Below, in pieces: positions 53,788 through 61,806 of a DNA stretch of 64,000 nt. The notes beneath the pieces are model-generated. The model was not told where the DNA came from and ran no database searches. It was given only the letters and a program-made list of their open reading frames with translations. The number at the start of each line of letters is the position of its first letter. Positions within the stretch are counted from its first letter, which is position 1. A program made the position numbers and the translations under genes. The DNA comes from Erysipelothrix aquatica (lineage in GTDB: Bacteria > Bacillota_I > Bacilli_A > Erysipelotrichales > Erysipelotrichaceae), in assembly GCF_009828775.2 (NCBI RefSeq), contig NZ_WTSY02000004.1:32059-96058 (forward strand), written 5' to 3'.

Positions 53788-53886
53788 TTGACAACCGAAA
53801 ATATATAGGCTAATCTATGCATGTGGCGTGCCATTAAGTTGCAACTTAAGCAAGAGCCCAGGGATTTTACCTTGGGCTCTTTTTAT
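53788..53886 (+). promoter_or_regulatory. promoter and leader attenuator of the surface beta-lactamase-fold gene
   Basis: -35 TTGACA (53788-53793) and -10 TAATCT (53811-53816) are 17 bases apart; transcription should start near 53823. The leader contains a perfect 16-bp palindrome TTAAGTTGCAACTTAA (53834-53849) and then a strong terminator-like stem (53853-53863 with 53870-53880) followed by TTTTTAT, all before the GAGGAGG site at about 53893. This arrangement suggests control by premature termination. Confidence 0.65.
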
Positions 53887-53905
53887 AATTTTAGAGGAGG
53901 AAATT

Positions 53906-56062
53906 ATGAAATATGTAAGTAAAGTAGTGTCGAGCACATTACTCGTTTTCGCAATGCTTTTAACGATTGTAACACCTATAAATGCTGAAACATCAGCACC
54001 TGTTGCAAAGCCTGAAATGTTCGAACTTCTTGATCAAATAATTACCGCTGAAACGCGATATGGACTTACGGGAGTTCAAGTTGCCGTAACTAAAGATGGG
54101 TCTTTAGTCAAAAACTCAGCCTATGGATACACGAACAACTACAAAAATGTTTACGACGAAAATGGCGCAAGCATTCTCGACCAAATCGAGGTTTTACCTT
54201 TGGCACAACGAACCAAGGTTACACCCGACACGCTATTCGACCTTGCAAGTAATACTAAAATGTACGCAACGGTCTATGCAATGCAACGACTTGTAGATCA
54301 AGGAAAAATTACGCTTGATACAACCGTCGTATCAATTTTTCCTGAATTTGTAAATGATGGGCGTGGCGTTCAATCGAAACACCTCGTCACTGTTGGTCAT
54401 TTACTCCGACATGATGCGGGATTCACCCCGGATCCACAATATCACAACCAAAATTATACTGGAAACCTCGAAAGTGATGGATCAAACTATCTCTTCTCGC
54501 AAGACCGAGACTTAACTTTAGAGATGATGTTGAAAACGCCTTTACTTTCGGAACCAGGATCAGTTGTTAAATACTCTGATGTTGACTTTATGTTACTTGG
54601 AGCTATCGTTGAAGCAGTTAGCGGACAACGCTTAGACACCTATGTGTACGAAAACTTTTATCAACCACTTGGCCTTGATTCATTAGTTTTTAATCCGTTA
54701 GACCATGGTTTTACAACACAAGACACCGTTTCATCCGAACTGCACGGAAATACACGTGATGGGCGAATTTCTTTCGAAAATGAGCGAACAGAGGTTGTAA
54801 CTGGACAAGTTCACGATGAGAAAGCATTCTACTCAATGGGTGGAATTTCAGGACATGCTGGGTTATTTGGAACAGCTCAAGATGTTGCAATCCTTGCAAC
54901 AGCAATGTTAAATCAAGGAACTGTCAATGGTCAGACTTTCTTTACTCAAGATACTATTGATAAATTTGTAGCGCCAAGTACCCTTAATGATACCTACGGT
55001 TATGGATGGCGTCGTCAAGGTGATACTAATGGTTACGGTTGGGCATTCTCCAATTTTGCAAGCAAAAACACTATCGGACATACTGGATGGACTGGAACAT
55101 TAACACTCATCGACCCTGATAATAACGTAACATTAGCACTAATGACCAATTCTCGAAACACACCTATCATGGGACCTGGAGCCAACGATTTCTATACTAA
55201 AAACTTCAATACTAATGCATATGGCATGGTCTCTGAATTAGTGTACCAAGCGTTAGGTTTGGGAGATGATACAACAGCTCACGAATATCTTGTGGGTATG
55301 ATTCAATCTGAATTCAGCACCTTAACATCAACCTCAACACCAAGTAAACGTAACGCCTTAAGAGCACTTATCAGCGTTCTTGAAACACGAGCTCCGCATG
55401 ATACACAAGCCAGTGCTTATCTACAAAGTGATGAGGTTCAAAATATGATTACAATTTTAGAACCAACATTTGCAGAAGATACGAAATATTTAGTCTTTGA
55501 GGATAGCGTTGATGTCAGTGGACTTGAAACACTCCTTGAACAAGCAAAGGCAATTGATACAAATCTTTATACGCCAGAAAGTGTTGCTACTTTAACAGAT
55601 GCAACAACAGAAGCGACGACATTACTTGCAACCGGTAATTATACACAAGAAGCAGTTGATGCTCTCATTGTGAAATTACAAGCAGCACTTGATAACTTAA
55701 TTGATATTGAGGTTATTCCAACTGTCGACAAAGCAAATTTAAAAGAAGCTATCGAAAGAGCCACAGCAATTGACACCGCAATTTACACAAAAGACACTCT
55801 CGATGCCCTAAAAGTTGCACTCGAACAAGCACAAATCATTTTCAAGGATGATACTGCAACACAAAGTGCAGTAGACCAAACAACTCTAACTTTAAATAAT
55901 GCAATTCGTAATTTAAAACTTACTACAGACAAAGAAACACCAACGACACCAGAAGGGACACTTCCTGCAACTGGAATGCAAGCAAGCAATCTCGTATTCG
56001 TCGCTGCAGCCTTTATTGTTCTTGGCGTCATTTTGAGAAAATACAGTTTACGACAAAAATAG
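53906..56062 (+). CDS. LPxTG-anchored serine beta-lactamase-fold protein with FIVAR repeats
   Basis: The 718-residue surface protein has a signal peptide (cleavage after INA, about residue 27), a class C beta-lactamase-fold domain (about 40-480) with catalytic-type S115-N-T-K118, Y223-S-D225 and GHTG (391-394), two FIVAR domains (about 560-615 and 635-685) and LPATG (686-690) with a membrane tail. Such proteins act as esterases, D-amino acid peptidases or penicillin-binding-like proteins on the wall. The start follows GAGGAGGAAATT. FIVAR units often bind sugars or spread the protein from the wall. Confidence 0.9.
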   Translation: MKYVSKVVSSTLLVFAMLLTIVTPINAETSAPVAKPEMFELLDQIITAETRYGLTGVQVAVTKDGSLVKNSAYGYTNNYKNVYDENGASILDQIEVLPLAQRTKVTPDTLFDLASNTKMYATVYAMQRLVDQGKITLDTTVVSIFPEFVNDGRGVQSKHLVTVGHLLRHDAGFTPDPQYHNQNYTGNLESDGSNYLFSQDRDLTLEMMLKTPLLSEPGSVVKYSDVDFMLLGAIVEAVSGQRLDTYVYENFYQPLGLDSLVFNPLDHGFTTQDTVSSELHGNTRDGRISFENERTEVVTGQVHDEKAFYSMGGISGHAGLFGTAQDVAILATAMLNQGTVNGQTFFTQDTIDKFVAPSTLNDTYGYGWRRQGDTNGYGWAFSNFASKNTIGHTGWTGTLTLIDPDNNVTLALMTNSRNTPIMGPGANDFYTKNFNTNAYGMVSELVYQALGLGDDTTAHEYLVGMIQSEFSTLTSTSTPSKRNALRALISVLETRAPHDTQASAYLQSDEVQNMITILEPTFAEDTKYLVFEDSVDVSGLETLLEQAKAIDTNLYTPESVATLTDATTEATTLLATGNYTQEAVDALIVKLQAALDNLIDIEVIPTVDKANLKEAIERATAIDTAIYTKDTLDALKVALEQAQIIFKDDTATQSAVDQTTLTLNNAIRNLKLTTDKETPTTPEGTLPATGMQASNLVFVAAAFIVLGVILRKYSLRQK

Positions 56063-56082
56063 AATTATATTACTTCGATAAG

Positions 56083-56115
56083 AAAAGGTACTGACGAATC
56101 AGTACCTTTTTTTGT
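56083..56115. terminator. bidirectional intrinsic terminator
   Basis: AAAGGTACTGA-CGAA-TCAGTACCTTT with A and T tracts separates the convergent surface protein and nucleoside hydrolase genes. Confidence 0.9.
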
Positions 56116-56117
56116 GA

Positions 56118-57050
56118 TTAGATGGCAGAAAGAAGATATTTTTTGAACAATTCAATATCCACATTAAGGGCAACATTTACAGAATGCGCCTGCTGATCCT
56201 CAATATTTGCTAAATCGAGTACGGTTCGACCGAATTGTTTCTCTTCCGTTAATACGGTTACGGGAACCGTAATTGTACGAACGACATCTTCATGCAATGC
56301 GACGACTGCTGCAAGTGGGTCATGCATTGCAGCACCACCCCATTGGGGATAAATAAGTTCGTGTGCCTTGAAGTAATGATCCATAATTTGTAACAACACT
56401 TTTGACACATCATTCTTTGATTCCCATTGCTTCAAATCATCGCGACTTAAAATCACACGAGAGGTGACATCCAACCCAATCATTGTAATTGGGATACCAC
56501 TTTCAAAAACCACTTTCGCAGCGTGTGGATCTTGAAAAATATTGGCTTCAGCAACTGGACTAACATTTCCTACAACAGTAAACGCTCCACCCATCAAAAC
56601 AATTCGCTGGTATCGTTGCATCGTCGATGGGTCCTTTTTAATCGCCTGTGCAAGATTTGTCAGTGGACCACTTGCAACAATCGTAATCTTTTCATCATGG
56701 ATATGAGCCATGTTAAGAAGAAAGTCGACAGCCGACACTGTCTCAATTGCACGATCACTTTGTGTTAACTCAACGTCGCCGATACCGTTCAGTCCATGGA
56801 AAACTGCACCCCCACGTTGTTGGGTAAATCCCTCAGTATGCAACGCGTGTTCCGCACCTTGATAAACACCGACATCATCCCTACCCAATAAACTTAGAAG
56901 ATTCTTCGTATTACGTGCTGCCGCTTCTGAATCAACATTACCATAAACTGTCGTGACACCCAAGAGATCGACGTCGTGTTGTCCACAAATATAAGCAAGT
57001 GAAATACTATCATCAATTCCTGTATCCACATCTAAGATTAGTTTCTTCAT
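56118..57050 (-). CDS. inosine-uridine-preferring nucleoside hydrolase
   Basis: The 310-residue enzyme belongs to the IunH/Rih family that splits ribonucleosides into base and ribose. The Ca2+-binding motif LILDVDTGIDDSISLAY is at the N-terminus, and NVDSEAAARNTKNLL, VLMGGAFTVVGNVSPVAEANIFQDPHAA and the late MHDPLAAVVAL with a catalytic-type His follow. The ATG at 57050 lies just after the preceding stop; a GTG one codon upstream is possible. It is the last gene of the purine operon and supplies bases for adenine deaminase and salvage. Confidence 0.92.
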   Translation of the reverse strand: MKKLILDVDTGIDDSISLAYICGQHDVDLLGVTTVYGNVDSEAAARNTKNLLSLLGRDDVGVYQGAEHALHTEGFTQQRGGAVFHGLNGIGDVELTQSDRAIETVSAVDFLLNMAHIHDEKITIVASGPLTNLAQAIKKDPSTMQRYQRIVLMGGAFTVVGNVSPVAEANIFQDPHAAKVVFESGIPITMIGLDVTSRVILSRDDLKQWESKNDVSKVLLQIMDHYFKAHELIYPQWGGAAMHDPLAAVVALHEDVVRTITVPVTVLTEEKQFGRTVLDLANIEDQQAHSVNVALNVDIELFKKYLLSAI

Positions 57051-57053
57051 CAC

Positions 57054-57536
57054 TTAGCCAATAATCCATAATCCGAGTTGCGCAATAATTGCACGACCAA
57101 GATAACTTCCTAAGAATACAAACAATGCAACAATAATAAATTTCCATGAGTTCTTCGATAAATCACCCAAGTTATTCGCTACTGAAATTCCCGCAAAAGC
57201 CAAAACCGGTGTCGTAATTGATAAGAAATCAACACCACCAATTGCCGTAATAAAAAATGGTGAAATAAGGCAGAAAACTAAAGAAGTAATTGATACCCAA
57301 CCAAGAACGGGAAAATCTGCCAGAATCTTAATGCCCGTTTTTTTCATAAGTTCAGTAATTATTAGACCTGCAAATGAGAAAAGTACAAGAACTCCTAATC
57401 CCATGAACGTTTCTTTTGTGATAGGTGTTGATGCAGGATTTTTTATCAGTTTAATTGACTGTGTGAATAAAATTAAAAACGCACCTACTAATAGCATTTT
57501 CAAACGTGGTAATTGTTCTTTTATAATTGTAATCAT
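57054..57536 (-). CDS. small membrane partner of the DUF3100 protein
   Basis: This 160-residue protein has about four to five membrane helices and no recognisable enzyme domain (PVLGWVSITSLVFCLISPFFITAIGG). It is 10 bases downstream of the DUF3100 gene and directly upstream of the nucleoside hydrolase. I infer that the two membrane proteins form one transporter of bases or nucleosides; the family itself is uncharacterised. Confidence 0.6.
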   Translation of the reverse strand: MITIIKEQLPRLKMLLVGAFLILFTQSIKLIKNPASTPITKETFMGLGVLVLFSFAGLIITELMKKTGIKILADFPVLGWVSITSLVFCLISPFFITAIGGVDFLSITTPVLAFAGISVANNLGDLSKNSWKFIIVALFVFLGSYLGRAIIAQLGLWIIG

Positions 57537-57546
57537 GATGGGCCTC

Positions 57547-58344
57547 CTAGTTTATAGCTCTTTCTTTTTTAAAGATTTTATACATAAAGTTCATCAATGG
57601 AATCGAGAGGAATACCATGATATAGGTTCCCATAAAACTCGTTACGAGCTGGCTTGCACCGGCAAATGATGTAATGGTATCCGCAAACTGTGGGTGTAGT
57701 CCAACAATTGAGCTAGATGCTGCAGTCATCATACTTGCAGATCCTAAACCAGAAGCAATGGCTAATGCACGATAGTCAAAGCCTACGGCATTTAAAATTG
57801 GTGGAATGAAACTGAAGAATAATGCACCAAAGAGTGTTCCAACAAGATACATGGATAAGACACCACGACCCTCTTCACCATTTAGTCCAAATTTTTCAGA
57901 AATATACGCTAACTCGCCTTCACGACCAATTCCTAAAGTTGCACCAATAGCCTCACGTTTTAGACCTAATAACAGTGCAATTGGTAACCCTAAGATTACT
58001 GTTCCAATATTCCCTACAGATTGTAATAGGAATACCCATCCATATTGCATGATTTCGTTAATCTTTGGTGCTACATCCGCGCCATAACGAGCCATCAACG
58101 GTAACATAATAAAAATTAAATTACTCCCCGCAAATTTGATATTTGCATCAGAATAAATCTTTTGGATAATTCCTTTACGCCATGCTGGTATCCCAATAAT
58201 CATTGTAATGAGTACCGCAAAAACCAATGGCAGAATGAGAATTGTAAGATTTCCCACTTTGACGAATTGCATACCGATTAGTTCCGATATTGCAATAACG
58301 ATCATGATATAAACTATAAATAAGATGTTACTGTCCTTTTTCAT
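57547..58344 (-). CDS. DUF3100 family membrane protein
   Basis: The 265-residue protein has about eight membrane helices and the DUF3100 block LGIGREGELAYISEKFGLNGEEGRGVLSMYLVGTLFG. Nothing is known directly about substrate. Because the operon contains adenine deaminase, a nucleoside hydrolase and a second small membrane protein, transport of purine bases or nucleosides is the most natural guess. Confidence 0.75.
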   Translation of the reverse strand: MKKDSNILFIVYIMIVIAISELIGMQFVKVGNLTILILPLVFAVLITMIIGIPAWRKGIIQKIYSDANIKFAGSNLIFIMLPLMARYGADVAPKINEIMQYGWVFLLQSVGNIGTVILGLPIALLLGLKREAIGATLGIGREGELAYISEKFGLNGEEGRGVLSMYLVGTLFGALFFSFIPPILNAVGFDYRALAIASGLGSASMMTAASSSIVGLHPQFADTITSFAGASQLVTSFMGTYIMVFLSIPLMNFMYKIFKKERAIN

Positions 58345-58356
58345 TGTTTTCTCCCT

Positions 58357-58788
58357 TTAGACTATATGTTTAATCATCTTGATGTGTGATGTTCCATAGA
58401 TTTGGAAGTTATTTCCACTCACTTCAAAACCATGTTTTTCATACATCGGACTGACTTGTGTTTGTGCAAAAATTGATATCAATAATGCACTGCTTGACTG
58501 AATAAATTTAACCGCTTCTTGAATGAGTTGTTTTCCTAGCGATTGATTGCGATAATCCTTGGCTACGGAGACACGTTCAATGTAGGCAACATCACCCTCT
58601 TGGCGAACACGACAACTTGCCACAACTTTACCTGCATCTTCATAAAGTATATGGATGCATGTTTCATCATGGATATCTTCAATGACACATTCATCCAAAC
58701 CTTGTTCTAAGACAAAGACTTCTTTACGAATTGTTTTTAGAGCATTCCATTCGGGCATACTTCTGACATTTTGAATAATCGTTTTCAT
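58357..58788 (-). CDS. GNAT family N-acetyltransferase
   Basis: This 143-residue protein resembles the ElaA/GNAT group: IRKEVFVLEQGLDE at the N-terminus, VASCRVRQEGDVAYIERVSVAKDYRNQSLGKQLIQEAV with the CoA-binding motif, and a final MYEKHGFEVSG. It lies between adenine deaminase and the DUF3100 gene in the same direction. Its acceptor is unknown; it may modify a purine-pathway compound or simply be carried along in the operon. Confidence 0.85.
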   Translation of the reverse strand: MKTIIQNVRSMPEWNALKTIRKEVFVLEQGLDECVIEDIHDETCIHILYEDAGKVVASCRVRQEGDVAYIERVSVAKDYRNQSLGKQLIQEAVKFIQSSSALLISIFAQTQVSPMYEKHGFEVSGNNFQIYGTSHIKMIKHIV

Positions 58789-58806
58789 GCTCTCTTAGTC
58801 CTCAAC

Positions 58807-60573
58807 TTATCCTATAAATAATGGCTTTATTTCTTTTGCACTAACTGCTACGAGACCTAAGTCTGACATCTTCGCTTCAGGAATCACGATTAGTGATAAA
58901 GTCGTAATTCGCATCAATGGATTCACAAAATCGGTCATTCCCAATGAACGGTTTGCATCTTTCATCTTTCGATTTTCAATAGCCAATGCTTCAGCTTCGA
59001 GATGTGACATTAAACCAAAGACTGGTAAATCCAATGTGTGCAAGACCTCATTATCCTTAACTGCTGACATACCGCCACCCTGATGCATTAATGCGTTTGC
59101 TGCACAGAGTGCATTCTCTGCATTGTTGTATACAATCGTAAGGTTGTGCGAATCGTGGGATACTGTGGATGCTAATGCACCACCTTGCATGCCAAAATTC
59201 TTTACAATGCCTAATGCGATACCGTTGTTATTCTGATGACGATTCACAACAGCCACAAAATTGAAGCTTTCAGGAAGCATAACTTTTGAATCAACCACTT
59301 CCATTTCAAACTGAGATACTGTTGTGATTGAAGAATGTGGTGAATGATATTCGATACCATGCATCATGATTGTTCCATTTTCAATTGGAGCTACGATTTC
59401 AAAATCACTCAAATTTAGTTCATCGACAAATACTGTGTTTTCTAACTCAATTGGATCCATATGTGTTGGAATTTCGACATCTAATGAACCCTCAGATGCA
59501 ACTTGTTTTCCTTCGTAGAAAACGCGTGATGGATGAATTGCTTCCAATGAGTCTACAACAAGCATATCCGCAATATGACCTGGTGCGATAGCTCCAAGAT
59601 TATCAATTTGGACTTCGCGTGCTGTATTGAATGATGCACAACGAATCGCATCTATTGGGTCCATCCCATAAGATATTGCAGCATTCACAACCTCATTCAT
59701 ATGACCATGTACTAAAACATCTTCAGCTTCTTTATCATCTGTGCATAAACATAAGGTATCTAAATAGCGTGAACCCTTTACAGCTTCCCAAATGTCTTTG
59801 ACATTTTTCGTAATTGAACTTTCACGTGCATCCACAAACAGACCCGAACGAAGTTTTTCCAAACCTTCGGCACCAGATCGTGACTCATGACAGCTACGTG
59901 GTCCTCCACAAATGTATGCAGACAAATCACGACCGGACACTGATGGTGCATGGCCTTGGATAAAGAGACCACGTTGTTCAGATGCAGCAATAATATCCAT
60001 CATGCGTGCTTCACCATTAATGACACCCAAATAATCCATAACCTCTGCAAGGCCGATAACACGATCCAACGATGCAAGAGTCTCAATTTCTGGAACCCCA
60101 AACTCGGCACCAGAATTTTCAAGTCCGAGTACTGACGGAACACAACTCGGAATATCTACAAAATGGCGCATCGGTAGACCCTCAGCACTATCATGCATAT
60201 ATTGAACGCCACGAACACCTGTAACGTTTGCAGCTTCATGCGGATCTGTAATAATCGTTGTTGTCCCATGCGGTAATGCTGCCTTCGTGAAGTTTCGCGG
60301 CGTAAGCATTGTGGATTCGATGTGCATATGTGCATCAATCAATCCTGGAATAACAAATTTGTTTTCCACATCAATAATTTCTTTTGCATCAACCGTGTCG
60401 CGATTTTCATATTCAACGTGCGCAATCGCATTGTCTGAAACATAGATGTCGCCTAAACGAATCTCTCCAGTAAAAACATTTAGAACTTGAGCATTTTTAA
60501 GCACGATATCCGCTTGCACGTCCCCACGTGCAGTCGCAATCAGCTTACTTTTATTTATGTATTTTAGCTTCAT
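58807..60573 (-). CDS. ade: adenine deaminase
   Basis: The 588-residue enzyme converts adenine to hypoxanthine. It has the amidohydrolase fold: the metal-binding motif VIPGLIDAHMHIESTM, then TTTIITDPHEAANV, GHAPSVSGRDLSAYICGG, and a C-terminal adenine-deaminase domain containing VSHDSHNLTIVYNN. The N-terminal small beta domain precedes the barrel as in Ade proteins. It is the first gene of the operon, which also holds the nucleoside hydrolase and DUF3100 proteins. Confidence 0.95.
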   Translation of the reverse strand: MKLKYINKSKLIATARGDVQADIVLKNAQVLNVFTGEIRLGDIYVSDNAIAHVEYENRDTVDAKEIIDVENKFVIPGLIDAHMHIESTMLTPRNFTKAALPHGTTTIITDPHEAANVTGVRGVQYMHDSAEGLPMRHFVDIPSCVPSVLGLENSGAEFGVPEIETLASLDRVIGLAEVMDYLGVINGEARMMDIIAASEQRGLFIQGHAPSVSGRDLSAYICGGPRSCHESRSGAEGLEKLRSGLFVDARESSITKNVKDIWEAVKGSRYLDTLCLCTDDKEAEDVLVHGHMNEVVNAAISYGMDPIDAIRCASFNTAREVQIDNLGAIAPGHIADMLVVDSLEAIHPSRVFYEGKQVASEGSLDVEIPTHMDPIELENTVFVDELNLSDFEIVAPIENGTIMMHGIEYHSPHSSITTVSQFEMEVVDSKVMLPESFNFVAVVNRHQNNNGIALGIVKNFGMQGGALASTVSHDSHNLTIVYNNAENALCAANALMHQGGGMSAVKDNEVLHTLDLPVFGLMSHLEAEALAIENRKMKDANRSLGMTDFVNPLMRITTLSLIVIPEAKMSDLGLVAVSAKEIKPLFIG

Positions 60574-60631
60574 AACGAGCCTCCCAACTTAAACTCAGCA
60601 AGGACAGCATCTTTAACACTTATACTATCCA

Positions 60632-60665
60632 ATGTTGTTTAATCCCGTAATTTTAAACGAACATC
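60632..60665. promoter_or_regulatory. possible PurR-type boxes upstream of adenine deaminase
   Basis: The + strand reads TTTTAAACGAACATC at 60651-60665, similar to a Gram-positive PurR box (core CGAAC-AT), and a weaker inverted relative AATGTTGTTTAAT lies just before it. It is upstream of the adenine deaminase operon on the opposite strand. Support is moderate to weak. Confidence 0.35.
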
Positions 60666-60683
60666 GGCGCCTTTAACGCAACA

Positions 60684-60765
60684 AAAAAAGAACCATTTTC
60701 GTGCTTAGTTTGCATCATGAAGCACGCTTTGAAGCATGCCTCGAAAAAGGTTCTTTGTTTTTTTA
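60684..60765 (-). terminator. large hairpin terminator
   Basis: On the minus strand an outer stem of 8 plus 6 base pairs (AAAGAACC-T-TTTTCG with CGAAAA-T-GGTTCTTT) encloses smaller GC-rich hairpins and ends in a T run. T tracts occur on both strands. It separates the upstream minus-strand genes from the adenine deaminase operon. Confidence 0.6.
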
Positions 60766-60962
60766 ATTCTTAATGTCGATAAAAGCGATTGAATTGCCAC
60801 ACATGCAACTGTGTCAAAGTTGATAAAAACTGATGTTTGCAATATCTTGTTACTTACAACAAAAAAATCAGAATTAGAAATGAATTCTGTAAACTGATTG
60901 CTTTGATGTAGGTTTAGTGTTTCACTGTTTGAGAAACAAGAAAAACAAGATATCTGATTCAT
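60705..60962 (-). CDS. possible small protein, unrecognised
   Basis: An 85-codon frame opens with a good AAGGAG site 6 bases before the ATG, and TATAAT-like and inverted-repeat elements lie upstream near 61060. The product begins MNQISCFSCFSNSE and is Ser, Asn and Phe rich, with no recognisable domain. Its last 20 codons run into the hairpin terminator, which is unusual for a real gene and lowers confidence. It could be a remnant. Confidence 0.35.
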   Translation of the reverse strand: MNQISCFSCFSNSETLNLHQSNQFTEFISNSDFFVVSNKILQTSVFINFDTVACVAIQSLLSTLRIKKTKNLFRGMLQSVLHDAN

Positions 60963-61172
60963 CAGTATCTCCTTACTCTAATTCCGATATCTCAAACGTA
61001 GAATACGTCATAGTACTTAATTTACGGTTAAGTGTAGAGACTGTCCACCAATTTGGACATTATATAACGGAATACAGACAGTATACCATACTCAAAGGGA
61101 CATACAATATTTATGTCAAAGATTCGTCTTCATAATTTGTTAAAGAAAAATCAACTTATAGCACATAACGTA
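60963..61172. other. intergenic region with inverted repeat
   Basis: A perfect dyad TGTCCA...TGGACA at 61042-61059 lies next to a TATAAT-like box (minus strand, about 61059-61066). It may be the promoter and operator of the short downstream frame. No other gene is supported here. Confidence 0.4.
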
Positions 61173-61706
61173 TTACGAGTTCATTTTGAAATGTTTATTC
61201 AGTTTCTTATATGCCCACTCATAATGACTAGAGGTAGCAGAAACACAATAACTTCCCACTGTTGAAGTTGGGGCCCAACTGAAGTAAGCTTTCGAAAATA
61301 AAGCATCATTACTTAATGTATCGATTAGAGTCATAACTTGTGTATGGCTTTCAATGAGCATTGCTTTTGCCGTTTCAAAAGATGTCAGCTGATGCTTTTC
61401 AATGAACGTCACATTCATCGCACCATAACTTTTCCAATTATATGGCTCAGGAAGAAATGGTACTTCATTCCCTTCAAGATTATTTTGAACCCAATGGAGC
61501 AGTAGTTCATGCCACTCATATAGATGGATAAGGACATCTTTTACACTCTTATCACGGCGCCAATGAGCCTCTTTCAATTTGTCGTCATTAAATTGTAGTG
61601 GTGTTAAAATCACGGCTTCAGGTATCGCATTGATACACGCCAGCAGTTTTTGAAATGAGTTTTCAGCAGCACTTTGTAAATCTTTTTTTGTTGTTGGTCT
61701 TGCCAT
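61173..61706 (-). CDS. ClbS/DfsB family four-helix protein (DUF1706)
   Basis: This 177-residue protein matches the ClbS/DfsB group, a DinB-like four-helix bundle: MARPTTKKDLQSAAENSFQKLL at the start, RDKSVKDVLIHLYEWHELLLHWV, LPEPYNWKSYGAMNVTF and a final SYCVSATSSHYEWAYKKL. The His and Glu pattern (HLYEWH and SHYEW) could hold a metal. ClbS protects against colibactin; in most relatives the function is unknown. The gene is a single unit with its own start site. Confidence 0.88.
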   Translation of the reverse strand: MARPTTKKDLQSAAENSFQKLLACINAIPEAVILTPLQFNDDKLKEAHWRRDKSVKDVLIHLYEWHELLLHWVQNNLEGNEVPFLPEPYNWKSYGAMNVTFIEKHQLTSFETAKAMLIESHTQVMTLIDTLSNDALFSKAYFSWAPTSTVGSYCVSATSSHYEWAYKKLNKHFKMNS

Positions 61707-61785
61707 TCTATTCTCCTTTTAGATTAACAATAATATATTTAAATTATACATCAGCAACAAATGTTATGTATTCAATTCTAAATAA

Positions 61786-61806
61786 ATAAAAACTCCCGAT
61801 TTAGGA
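61786..61806 (-). terminator. intrinsic terminator of the LRR surface protein gene
   Basis: The minus-strand stem GACTCC-TAAATC-GGGAGT followed by TTTTTA lies at the stop codon of the leucine-rich-repeat gene. Confidence 0.75.

Noticed and set aside
60574..60704. Purine riboswitch before adenine deaminase
   Set aside because: I did not find the conserved purine aptamer loops or a clear three-helix fold; only a weak PurR-like box remains.
60917..61135. 72-codon plus-strand frame in the intergenic region
   Set aside because: It has no ribosome site and is a low-complexity frame opposite the better-supported minus-strand elements.
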